In this document: piece by piece, positions 58,215 through 64,000 of the stretch
Layout of the letters: each line of letters begins with the position of its first letter
How positions within the stretch are numbered: position 1 is the stretch's first letter
From: Roseococcus sp. SYP-B2431
GTDB lineage: Bacteria > Pseudomonadota > Alphaproteobacteria > Acetobacterales > Acetobacteraceae
Assembly (NCBI RefSeq): GCF_004336745.1
Contig: NZ_SJXD01000025.1
Location: 186,001 to 250,000 of the forward strand
Length of the DNA stretch: 64,000 bases
Reading direction: 5' to 3'
Program-made: the position numbers and the translations under genes
Notes under the pieces: generated by a model
Databases searched by the model: none
What the model saw: only the letters and a program-made list of their open reading frames with translations
Told to the model about the DNA's origin: nothing

Positions 58215-59009
58215 ATGATCGAGAGCATGATTCACCCGTCTGACCCTCCTGAGCCGAAGGCCCTGGTGCTCATCCCCAGCTACGACAGCGGGATGAAGCT
58301 GATGGAGACGGTGCGCGCGGCCCGCGCCGAATGGCCGGACGTCTGGGTCGTGGTGGACGGCAGCACCGACGGCAGCGACGCCCCGGTGCGCGAGGCCGCC
58401 GCCGGCGACCCTGGCCTGCGCGTGCTCCTCCTGCCGCGCAATTCCGGCAAGGGCGCGGCCGTGCTGCACGGGATGCGGGCGGCGATGGCGGAAGGCTTCA
58501 CCCATGCGCTCACCATGGATGCCGACGGCCAGCACCCGGCCGCGCTGATCCCGGCCTTCCTGGACGCGGCCCTGGCTGCGCCGGACGCCATGATCCTGGG
58601 CCTCCCCGTCTTCGGCGAGGACGCGCCGCAGCTGCGGGTGCGCGGACGCAGGATCTCCAACTGGTGGGCCAATGTGGAGACGGCCGGCCTCGGCATCGGC
58701 GATTCGCTCTTCGGCTTCCGCGTCTATCCGATCGCGCCCCTGGTCCGGATCATGGAGCGCAACCCCTGGATGCGCCGTTTCGACTTCGATCCGGAGGCGG
58801 CGGTGCGGCTGTGCTGGGCCGGCGTCCGGCCGGTCAACATGAGCGCGCCGGTGCGCTACCTGCGGCCCGAGGAGGGCGGCGTCTCGCATTTCCGCTACGG
58901 GCGGGACAACCTTTTGCTCACCTTCATGCACCTCCGGCTGGTCCTGGGGATGCTCTGGCGGCTGCCCTGGCTGCTCAGGCGCCGGGGGGCGGCAGCGCGA
59001 TCGCGGTAA
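58215..59009 (+). CDS. Glycosyltransferase family 2
   Basis: 264 residues. The GT-A fold opens A-L-V-L-I-P-S-Y-D-S-G; V-V-D-G-S-T-D-G-S and the D-x-D-like M-D-A-D-G-Q-H-P (about residue 99) bind the nucleotide sugar and metal. No long membrane region is present, so it is not of the GtrB type. It may glycosylate the pigment or its lipid anchor. Start at ATG 58215 or 58227; the ribosome site is weak. It overlaps the convergent deacetylase by 35 bases. Confidence 0.87.
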   Translation: MIESMIHPSDPPEPKALVLIPSYDSGMKLMETVRAARAEWPDVWVVVDGSTDGSDAPVREAAAGDPGLRVLLLPRNSGKGAAVLHGMRAAMAEGFTHALTMDADGQHPAALIPAFLDAALAAPDAMILGLPVFGEDAPQLRVRGRRISNWWANVETAGLGIGDSLFGFRVYPIAPLVRIMERNPWMRRFDFDPEAAVRLCWAGVRPVNMSAPVRYLRPEEGGVSHFRYGRDNLLLTFMHLRLVLGMLWRLPWLLRRRGAAARSR

Positions 59010-59733
59010 GGCCCTGCTCCGCGATCCGGCGTAGCAGGCCGGGGAGCACGTCGAGCACGGGCAGATGCCCCCCGACGGCCTCTCCAGGACGGCGGGACAG
59101 GGAGCCGTCATGCAGCAACAGGATGTCGCCCGCCGCCAGCCCGTCCGCGAGGCGCGCGAGCACCCGTTCCGGCGGTCTGCGCCGCGTGTCCAGGCCCCGC
59201 CGCGTCCAGGAGACAAGGCGGAGCCCCTCGGCCGCCAGCGCGGGATCGAGCAGCGGGTTGCGCAGGCCCATGGGCGCGCGGAAGTAGCGCGGCGCCTGGC
59301 CGCAGGCGTCGAGGATGGCGTCCTGCGCCCGGCGGATCTCGCGCCACTGGGCCACCGGCCCCATGCAGGCGAAGCCATAGGGATGGCCGTGCGTGTGGTT
59401 CTCGACGCCATGGCCACGGCGCAGTGTCTCGCGCAGCAGCGCGGGATGCCGCTCGGCGCGGCGACCGAGGACGAAGAAGCTGGCCTTCGCGCCCTGGGCG
59501 TCGAGCAGGTCCAGCACCCGGGGCGTGACCTCCGGGTCCGGTCCGTCGTCGAAGGTCAGGGCCACGCGCGCCCCATGTCCCTCGGGCAGGCGCGTCAGGT
59601 TGGGGCCGAGCATGGCGCTGCGCGGGTGCATGCCGCAGGTCAGGGCCGCATGGTTCAGCGCCAGGAGGCCGAGCAGCGGCGGCCAGAGCTGCGGCATCGC
59701 CGCCAGGACGGCGGCGCCGGCGCCGTGCGCCAC
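58975..59733 (-). CDS. Polysaccharide deacetylase family protein
   Basis: 252 residues from GTG 59733. The NodB domain has T-F-D-D-G-P-D (motif 1, metal Asp), H-T-H-G-H (motif 2) and F-R-A-P-M-G (motif 3), with L-L-H-D-G near the end. N-terminal apolar text and M-L-G-P-N-L-T-R-L-P are typical of members in aryl-polyene clusters. Coding-like text continues upstream in frame (L-G-E-F-R-R-G-L-A-R-W-S-P-S-P-A-I-T-A-S-L) to about 59780 without ATG, GTG or TTG, so the true start may be a rare codon such as CTG. Confidence 0.82.
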   Translation of the reverse strand: MAHGAGAAVLAAMPQLWPPLLGLLALNHAALTCGMHPRSAMLGPNLTRLPEGHGARVALTFDDGPDPEVTPRVLDLLDAQGAKASFFVLGRRAERHPALLRETLRRGHGVENHTHGHPYGFACMGPVAQWREIRRAQDAILDACGQAPRYFRAPMGLRNPLLDPALAAEGLRLVSWTRRGLDTRRRPPERVLARLADGLAAGDILLLHDGSLSRRPGEAVGGHLPVLDVLPGLLRRIAEQGLTAIALPPPGA

Positions 59734-59848
59734 CAGCGAGGCGGTGATGGCCGGGGAGGGGGACCACCGCGCCAGGCCGCGCCGGAACTCCCCGAGGCTG
59801 GCGGGAGGCGGCGCGGGGAGGCTTTGGACGATGTCGATCCCCTTGCCC

Positions 59849-60880
59849 TCAGGCCGGCTGCTTCGCCAGGAGGCCCTGGCGGTGCAGCTCCTCGGCGATC
59901 TGCACGGCGTTCAGCGCGGCGCCCTTGCGCAGGTTGTCGCTGACGCACCAGAAGGCCAGGCCGTGCGGCACGGTCGGATCCTTGCGCAGGCGGGAGATGA
60001 AGACCTCGTCGTCGCCGGCCGCGTCGAGCGGCGTGATGTAGCCGGCGTCCTCGCGCTTGTCGAAGACCGAGACGCCCGGTGCCTTCTTCAGGGCCGCGGT
60101 CGCCTGGGCCACGCTGATCGGGTTCTCGAATTCGACATGGATTGCCTCGGCATGGCCGATGAACACCGGCACCCGCACGCAGGTGGCGATGACCTGGATG
60201 TCGGGGTCGAGGATCTTCCGGGTCTCCACCGACATCTTCCATTCCTCCTTGGTCGCGCCGTCCTCCATGAACTTGTCGATGTGGGGGATGACGTTGAAGG
60301 CGATCGGCTTGGTGAACTGCTCGGCCGTCGGAAAATCGTTCACGAAGCTGCCCTTGGTCTGCATGAAGAGCTCGTCCATGCCCTCCTTCCCGGCGCCCGA
60401 GACGGACTGGTAGGTCGAGACCACGACGCGCTTCACCTTCGCGAGGTCGTGCAGCGGCTTGAGCGCCACCACCATCTGGATGGTGCTGCAATTCGGGTTG
60501 GCGATGATGTTGCGCTTGCGGAAGCGGGCCAGCGCCTGCGGATTCACCTCGGGCACGACCAGCGGCACGCCCGGCTCCATGCGGAACTGGCTGGTGTTGT
60601 CGATGACGACGCAGCCCTGCTCGGCGGCGCGCGGCGCGTGAATGGCGGAGACGGCGGCGCCCGGGCTGAAAAGCGCGATGTCGGTGCCGGTGAAGTCGTA
60701 GGTCTCCAGGTTGCGGATCTTCAGCACCTGATCGTCGCCGAAGCTGACCTGCTGGCCGGTCGAGCGCGGCGAGGCGAGGGCGACCACCTCCGAGACCGGA
60801 AATTTCCGCTCGGCCAGGATCTTCAGCAGCTCGCGCCCCACCGCCCCGGTGGCACCCACGATCGCGACCCGATAGGCCAT
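59849..60880 (-). CDS. asd: Aspartate-semialdehyde dehydrogenase
   Basis: 343 residues. It makes aspartate semialdehyde for lysine, diaminopimelate, threonine and methionine. G-A-T-G-A-V-G-R-E binds NADP; the catalytic Cys is in N-P-N-C-S-T-I-Q (about residue 130), with Q-S-V-S-G-A-G-K-E and R-V-P-V-F-I-G-H as further family blocks. Length and start are normal. It is divergent from pqqA across 143 bases that must hold both promoters. Confidence 0.96.
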   Translation of the reverse strand: MAYRVAIVGATGAVGRELLKILAERKFPVSEVVALASPRSTGQQVSFGDDQVLKIRNLETYDFTGTDIALFSPGAAVSAIHAPRAAEQGCVVIDNTSQFRMEPGVPLVVPEVNPQALARFRKRNIIANPNCSTIQMVVALKPLHDLAKVKRVVVSTYQSVSGAGKEGMDELFMQTKGSFVNDFPTAEQFTKPIAFNVIPHIDKFMEDGATKEEWKMSVETRKILDPDIQVIATCVRVPVFIGHAEAIHVEFENPISVAQATAALKKAPGVSVFDKREDAGYITPLDAAGDDEVFISRLRKDPTVPHGLAFWCVSDNLRKGAALNAVQIAEELHRQGLLAKQPA

Positions 60881-60984
60881 GGCATCATCTCCAGAAGGTC
60901 AGGGGCGGGCTTTACGCCTTCGGGGCCAACCGCGTCCAGCAATCGGGGTTCTTGAAGGACCCGGGCAATCTTGCCATCTTCGGG

Positions 60985-61005
60985 GGGCCGGCGAAGTGCC
61001 GGCCC
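60985..61005 (+). other. 8-bp stem-loop in the pqqA leader
   Basis: GGGCCGGC at 60985-60992 pairs perfectly with 60998-61005 around a 5-base loop (GAAGT). It lies just ahead of the AGGGAG ribosome site of pqqA. A stem here can stabilise the short, abundant pqqA message or gate its translation. It lacks a T-run and is not a terminator. Confidence 0.5.
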
Positions 61006-61023
61006 AAGTTAGGGAGTCACATC

Positions 61024-61104
61024 ATGGCCTGGAAAAAGCCCCGCATCGTCGAAGTGTCGCTGGCACTCGAGATCAACAGCTACGCCTGCGCCGAGATCGG
61101 TTGA
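61024..61104 (+). CDS. pqqA: PQQ precursor peptide PqqA
   Basis: 26 residues. The PQQ carbon skeleton comes from a Glu and a Tyr three residues apart; here they are Glu16 and Tyr20 in A-L-E-I-N-S-Y, at the classical positions. The opening M-A-W-K-K-P is typical. AGGGAG sits 8 bases before the ATG. It is too short for ordinary gene finders and is followed by pqqB, C, D and E in order, which makes the call certain. Confidence 0.96.
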   Translation: MAWKKPRIVEVSLALEINSYACAEIG

Positions 61105-61111
61105 GAGTCTT

Positions 61112-61132
61112 GCCCAGGCGATGAGCCTGGGC
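61112..61132 (+). terminator. Attenuator-like stem-loop between pqqA and pqqB
   Basis: GCCCAGGC (61112-61119) pairs with 61125-61132 around GATGA, and CTTTCAC follows before the pqqB ATG at 61140. pqqB has no recognisable ribosome site outside this structure. A partial terminator here would explain how pqqA can be made in large excess over the enzymes, as is known for other PQQ producers. Confidence 0.6.
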
Positions 61133-61139
61133 CTTTCAC

Positions 61140-62045
61140 ATGCTGCGCGCGATCGTGCTGGGCGCGGGGGCCGGAGGCGGCTTCCCGCAGTGGAACTCGG
61201 CTGGTCCGGGCTGCCGGCGCGCGCGTTCGGGCGATGCCCTGGCCAAGCCCCGGACCCAGGCCTCGCTGGCCGTCAGCGCCGATGGCGCGCATTGGGTGGT
61301 GGTGAACGCCTCGCCCGACCTGCGCCAGCAGATCGCCGCCACGCCGGCGCTGCATCCCCGCGATGAACCCCTGCGCAACTCGCCCATCGCCGCCGTGGTG
61401 CTGACGGGGGCGGAGGTGGACACGCTGGCCGGCCTTCTCACGCTGCGCGAGCGCCAGCCCTTCCGGCTTTTCGCCGCCGCGCCCGGCCTCGCGGTGCTGG
61501 ATGAGAATCCCATTTTCCGCGCCCTCAACCCCGGTTTCGTGACGCGGGAGAAAATGGCGCTGGAAACCCGCTTCGATCCGGTCGCGGGCCTGACCTTCGA
61601 GGCCTATCCGGTTCCCGGGAAGGTCCCGCTCTTCGCCGAGGCCGGCGAGGATCCGGGCGTGGCGGAGGACGGCGAGGCGGTCGGCCTCGCGATCTCGGCC
61701 GGCGGCGCCACGCTGCACTATATCCCCGGCTGCGCGATGATGACGGAGGCGCTGTCCCGCCGGCTGCGCGGCGCGGCCTGCGTGCTGTTCGACGGCACGC
61801 TCTTCGCCGACGACGAGATGATCGTCGCCGGCGCGGGCCCGAAGACCGGCCGCCGCATGGGCCACATGCCCATGACGGGCGAGGGCGGCTCGCTGGAGGC
61901 CTTCGAGGGGCTGGGCGTCTCCCGCCGCGTCTATGTCCATCTTAACAACACGAACCCGGCCCTGCTGGACGACAGCCCGGAGCGCGCGCATCTCGCCGCG
62001 AAGGGCTGGGAGGTCGCCGAGGACGGGATGGAGATCACGCTGTGA
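61140..62045 (+). CDS. pqqB: PQQ biosynthesis protein PqqB
   Basis: 301 residues of the metallo-beta-lactamase fold. It opens with the family text L-G-A-G-A-G-G-G-F-P-Q-W-N, then N-A-S-P-D-L-R-Q-Q-I and M-G-H-M-P-M-T-G-E-G-G-S. PqqB acts after PqqE and the protease, as an iron-dependent hydroxylase of the Glu-Tyr-derived intermediate. It overlaps pqqC by four bases. Confidence 0.97.
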   Translation: MLRAIVLGAGAGGGFPQWNSAGPGCRRARSGDALAKPRTQASLAVSADGAHWVVVNASPDLRQQIAATPALHPRDEPLRNSPIAAVVLTGAEVDTLAGLLTLRERQPFRLFAAAPGLAVLDENPIFRALNPGFVTREKMALETRFDPVAGLTFEAYPVPGKVPLFAEAGEDPGVAEDGEAVGLAISAGGATLHYIPGCAMMTEALSRRLRGAACVLFDGTLFADDEMIVAGAGPKTGRRMGHMPMTGEGGSLEAFEGLGVSRRVYVHLNNTNPALLDDSPERAHLAAKGWEVAEDGMEITL

Positions 62046-62764
62046 CGCTGCTCAGCCCTGAGGAACTGGAAGCCGAGCTCCGCGCGATCGGTGCCGAGCG
62101 CTACCACATTCTGCACCCCTTCCACCGGCTGCTGCACACGGGGAAGCTGACGAAGCCGCAGGTCCAGGCCTGGGCGCTCAACCGCTACTACTACCAGGCC
62201 AGCATCCCGGCGAAGGACGCCTCGCTCCTCGCGCGCCTGCCCACGACCGACCTGCGCCGCGAATGGCGCCGCCGCATCGAGGACCATGACGGCGACGGCT
62301 CCAAGCCCGGCGGCGTGGAGCGCTGGCTGGTGTTGACCGACGGCCTCGGCCTCGATCGCGACTATGTCGTCTCGCTGCAGGGCTTGCTGCCCGGCACGCG
62401 CTATGCCGTCGACGCCTATGTCCATTTCGTGCGGGAGAAGAGCGTCCTGGAGGCCATCGCCTCCTCGCTGACGGAAATGTTCTCCCCGAATATCATCCAG
62501 GAGCGCGTCGCCGGCATGCTGCGCGGCTACGACTTCGTGAGCGAAGCGACGCTGGCCTATTTCACGCCCCGCCTGACCCAGGCGCCGCAGGACGTGGATT
62601 TCGCGCTGGGCTACGTGAAGCGGCACGCCGACACGCGCGAGAAGCAGGAGCTCTGCCTCGCCGCGCTGCGCTTCAAATGCGACTTGCTCTGGGCGCAGCT
62701 CGACGCGCTGCACTTCGCCTATGTCGCGCCCGCTCTGCCGCCGCCGGGCGCCTGGCGGCCATGA
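62042..62764 (+). CDS. pqqC: Pyrroloquinoline-quinone synthase PqqC
   Basis: 240 residues, all-helical, of the TENA/haem-oxygenase-like fold. Y-H-I-L-H-P-F-H-R-L-L-H (about residue 21), N-R-Y-Y-Y-Q and I-E-D-H-D-G are family blocks with the His/Tyr residues that line the active site. It closes the ring and carries out the final eight-electron oxidation without a metal. The start is GTG at 62042. Confidence 0.97.
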   Translation: MTLLSPEELEAELRAIGAERYHILHPFHRLLHTGKLTKPQVQAWALNRYYYQASIPAKDASLLARLPTTDLRREWRRRIEDHDGDGSKPGGVERWLVLTDGLGLDRDYVVSLQGLLPGTRYAVDAYVHFVREKSVLEAIASSLTEMFSPNIIQERVAGMLRGYDFVSEATLAYFTPRLTQAPQDVDFALGYVKRHADTREKQELCLAALRFKCDLLWAQLDALHFAYVAPALPPPGAWRP

Positions 62765-62877
62765 GGCTCTTGGCCGCCGATTCACGCCTCCGGGCTTGCG
62801 CCCTCCGGCGATCGGAGGCCGGATGCGCCGCCGATCCACGCCTTCGGGCTCGCGCCCGGCGATCGGAGGCGATGTGA
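62761..62877 (+). CDS. Mini-ORF over a tandem repeat between pqqC and pqqD
   Basis: 38 codons. The ATG overlaps the pqqC stop (ATGA), and the ATG-TGA at its end contains the GTG start of pqqD. The peptide is two repeats, A-A-D-S-R-L-R-A-C-A-L-R-R-S-E-A-G-C and A-A-D-P-R-L-R-A-R-A-R-R-S-E-A-M. It probably has no function as a protein but lets ribosomes pass from pqqC to pqqD across inserted DNA. Confidence 0.4.
   Translation: MRLLAADSRLRACALRRSEAGCAADPRLRARARRSEAM
62773..62870 (+). repeat. Imperfect tandem repeat, period 54 bases
   Basis: Copy 1 (62773-62819, 47 bases) and copy 2 (62827-62870, 44 bases) differ by a few transitions and a three-base gap. Each starts GCCGCCGAT and ends CGATCGGAGGC. 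Within each, GCCTYCG pairs with CGGAGGC to give a stem-loop. Both the period and the gap are multiples of three, so the reading frame across them is kept. Confidence 0.65.
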
Positions 62878-63131
62878 TCCCGAAATTCGGCCCCGGCGTC
62901 CGCCTGCAGGAGGACAAGGCCCGGGCGCGCTGGATCGTGATGGCGCCGGAGCGTATGTTCCTCCCCGACGAGACCGCGCTGGAGGTGCTGCGCCTCGTGG
63001 ACGGCACGCGCGACGAGGGCGCCATCGTTGCCTTGCTCGCGGAAAAATTCGCGGCGCCCGCCGAGGAGATCCGAGCCGATGTCGCCGAGATGCTGCGTGA
63101 CCTGATCGCCAAGGGCGCGCTCCGGGAATGA
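62874..63131 (+). CDS. pqqD: PQQ peptide chaperone PqqD
   Basis: 85 residues. PqqD binds the PqqA peptide and presents it to PqqE. Residues such as P-K-F-G-P-G-V-R-L-Q, Y/F-less A-R-W-I-V-M-A-P-E-R-M-F-L-P-D-E and I-V-A-L-L-A-E-K-F-A form the winged-helix-like RRE fold. GTG 62874, with GGAGG at 62865-62869, gives the normal length; starts further upstream would add repeat-encoded Arg/Pro-rich sequence. Confidence 0.93.
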   Translation: MIPKFGPGVRLQEDKARARWIVMAPERMFLPDETALEVLRLVDGTRDEGAIVALLAEKFAAPAEEIRADVAEMLRDLIAKGALRE

Positions 63132-64000
63132 GCGCGATCGAGCCTCCGCTGGCGCTGCTCGCGGAGCTCACGCATCGCTGCCCGCTGCGCTGCCCCTATT
63201 GCTCCAACCCGACCGAGCTGGCGCGCGCGAAGGACGAGCTGACCACCGCCGAATGGGCGCGCGTCTTCCGTGAGGCGGCCGCGCTCGGCTGCCTCCAGCT
63301 CCATCTCTCCGGCGGCGAGCCGACGGCGCGGCGCGACATCGTCGAGATCACCGCGGCCGCGCGCGAGGCCGGGCTCTACAGCAACCTCATCACCGCCGGC
63401 GTGCTGCTCAACGCGGCGCTGATGGCGCGCCTCGTCGAGGCCGGGCTCGACCATGTGCAGCTCTCCGTCCAGGACGCCGACGAGGCGGGGGCCGAGCGCA
63501 TCGGCGGGATGCGCGGCGCCCAGGAGAAGAAGCGCCAGGCGGCCGCGCTCGTGCGCGCATCGGGCCTGCCGCTCACGCTCAACGCCGTCGTCCACCGGCA
63601 GAACCTGCACAACCTGCCGCAGCTGATCGATATCGCGCTGGACTGGGGCGCGCAGCGGCTCGAGGTCGCGCATGTGCAGTATTACGGCTGGGCGCTGGCC
63701 AATCGCGACGCGCTGCTGCCCACGCGCGCGCAGCTCGATGTCGCGACCCGGCTCGTGGAGGAGGCGCGGTCGGCGCATCGCGGCCGTCTCGTCATCGACT
63801 ACGTGGTGCCGGACTACCACGCCGCGCGTCCGAAGGCCTGCATGGGCGGCTGGGGGCGGCGCTTCCTGGCGGTCTCGCCGATGGGCGAGGTGCTGCCCTG
63901 CCATGCGGCGAAATCCATCGCGGGGATGCGCTTTCCGAACATCCGCGACAGCTCGCTGGAAGACGCCTGGACCGGCAGCGACGCCTTCAACGCCTTCCGC
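63128..64000 (+). CDS. pqqE: PqqA peptide cyclase PqqE, 5' part
   Basis: 291 codons are visible; the gene runs off the right edge. The radical-SAM cluster motif is C-P-L-R-C-P-Y-C (about residues 18-25), and H-L-S-G-G-E-P is the SAM-binding turn. It forms the C-C bond between Glu16 and Tyr20 of PqqA. C-M-G-G-W-G-R-R near residue 238 and L-P-C-H-A-A belong to the SPASM region that binds auxiliary clusters. The ATG overlaps the pqqD stop. Confidence 0.96.
   Translation, partial: MSAIEPPLALLAELTHRCPLRCPYCSNPTELARAKDELTTAEWARVFREAAALGCLQLHLSGGEPTARRDIVEITAAAREAGLYSNLITAGVLLNAALMARLVEAGLDHVQLSVQDADEAGAERIGGMRGAQEKKRQAAALVRASGLPLTLNAVVHRQNLHNLPQLIDIALDWGAQRLEVAHVQYYGWALANRDALLPTRAQLDVATRLVEEARSAHRGRLVIDYVVPDYHAARPKACMGGWGRRFLAVSPMGEVLPCHAAKSIAGMRFPNIRDSSLEDAWTGSDAFNAFR

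Noticed and set aside
62677-62760. Upstream extension of the mini-ORF into pqqC
   Set aside because: It is an out-of-frame reading of pqqC; the ATG at 62761, coupled to the pqqC stop, is the only sensible start.
1-64000. tRNA or rRNA genes, CRISPR arrays, insertion sequences, integrase and att sites
   Set aside because: None could be recognised by eye; no regularly spaced repeats, transposase or integrase motifs, or tRNA-like cloverleaf at the phage module edges were found.

Overview
The window is about 70% G+C chromosomal DNA from an alphaproteobacterium, most likely an Acetobacteraceae member of the Roseomonas type. I infer this from the combination of a pqqABCDE operon, an aryl-polyene pigment cluster, orphan Bug/TctC receptors, strong GC3 coding bias and a GTTC-N7-GTTC SOS box of the alphaproteobacterial kind. 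No tRNA, rRNA, CRISPR array, transposase or integrase was seen. Genes are packed with frequent ATGA, GTGA and TTGA stop/start overlaps, and no gene-free stretch exceeds 300 bases.

Layout. (1) 1-11994: a compact T7-like virion module in T7 order: portal, scaffold, capsid, tail tubes A and B, a small internal protein, tailspike, small and large terminase. A nickel/cobalt permease follows, then a small membrane-anchored protein and a SleB-type hydrolase. (2) 12047-21060: housekeeping and transport genes (GST, DUF952, DMT exporter, pyrD, HAD phosphatase, two Bug receptors, AzlCD, NTF2-like protein, lipoprotein, Hsp33). (3) 21149-27216: a MarR regulator diverging from nicX-like dioxygenase, alpha/beta hydrolase, acyl-CoA dehydrogenase and CoA ligase genes, a probable N-heteroaromatic catabolic operon, followed by a ketopantoate reductase-like gene. 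(4) 27349-33051: DUF4394 protein, RskA-type anti-sigma and ECF sigma factors, a periplasmic protein, an aldo/keto reductase and two TRAP permease subunits. (5) 33242-40672: a hyfBCEFG-VOC-hyfI operon for a membrane complex related to hydrogenase-4 and complex I. Its large subunit has lost the [NiFe] cysteines. (6) 40861-44373: a four-gene operon (membrane protein, lipoprotein, peptidoglycan-binding transglycosylase, VWA/DUF1194) read leftward from a perfect SOS box. (7) 44634-59733: an aryl-polyene cluster with a halogenase-like flavoprotein at one edge and a deacetylase, glycosyltransferase and acyltransferase at the other. (8) 59849-64000: asd, then pqqA, B, C, D and the first part of pqqE.

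How the parts work together. Region 7 should build an aryl polyene on an ACP (KS, KS-like partner, two dehydratases, ketoreductase), activate the starter (AMP ligase), methylate it, transfer it to a lipid or carrier, and move it outward (MMPL exporter and LolA-like protein). Region 8 makes PQQ for periplasmic dehydrogenases. Region 5 probably couples a redox reaction to ion pumping but should not make or use hydrogen. Region 6 is the most novel item: a DNA-damage-controlled cell-wall-active operon without phage structural genes next to it.
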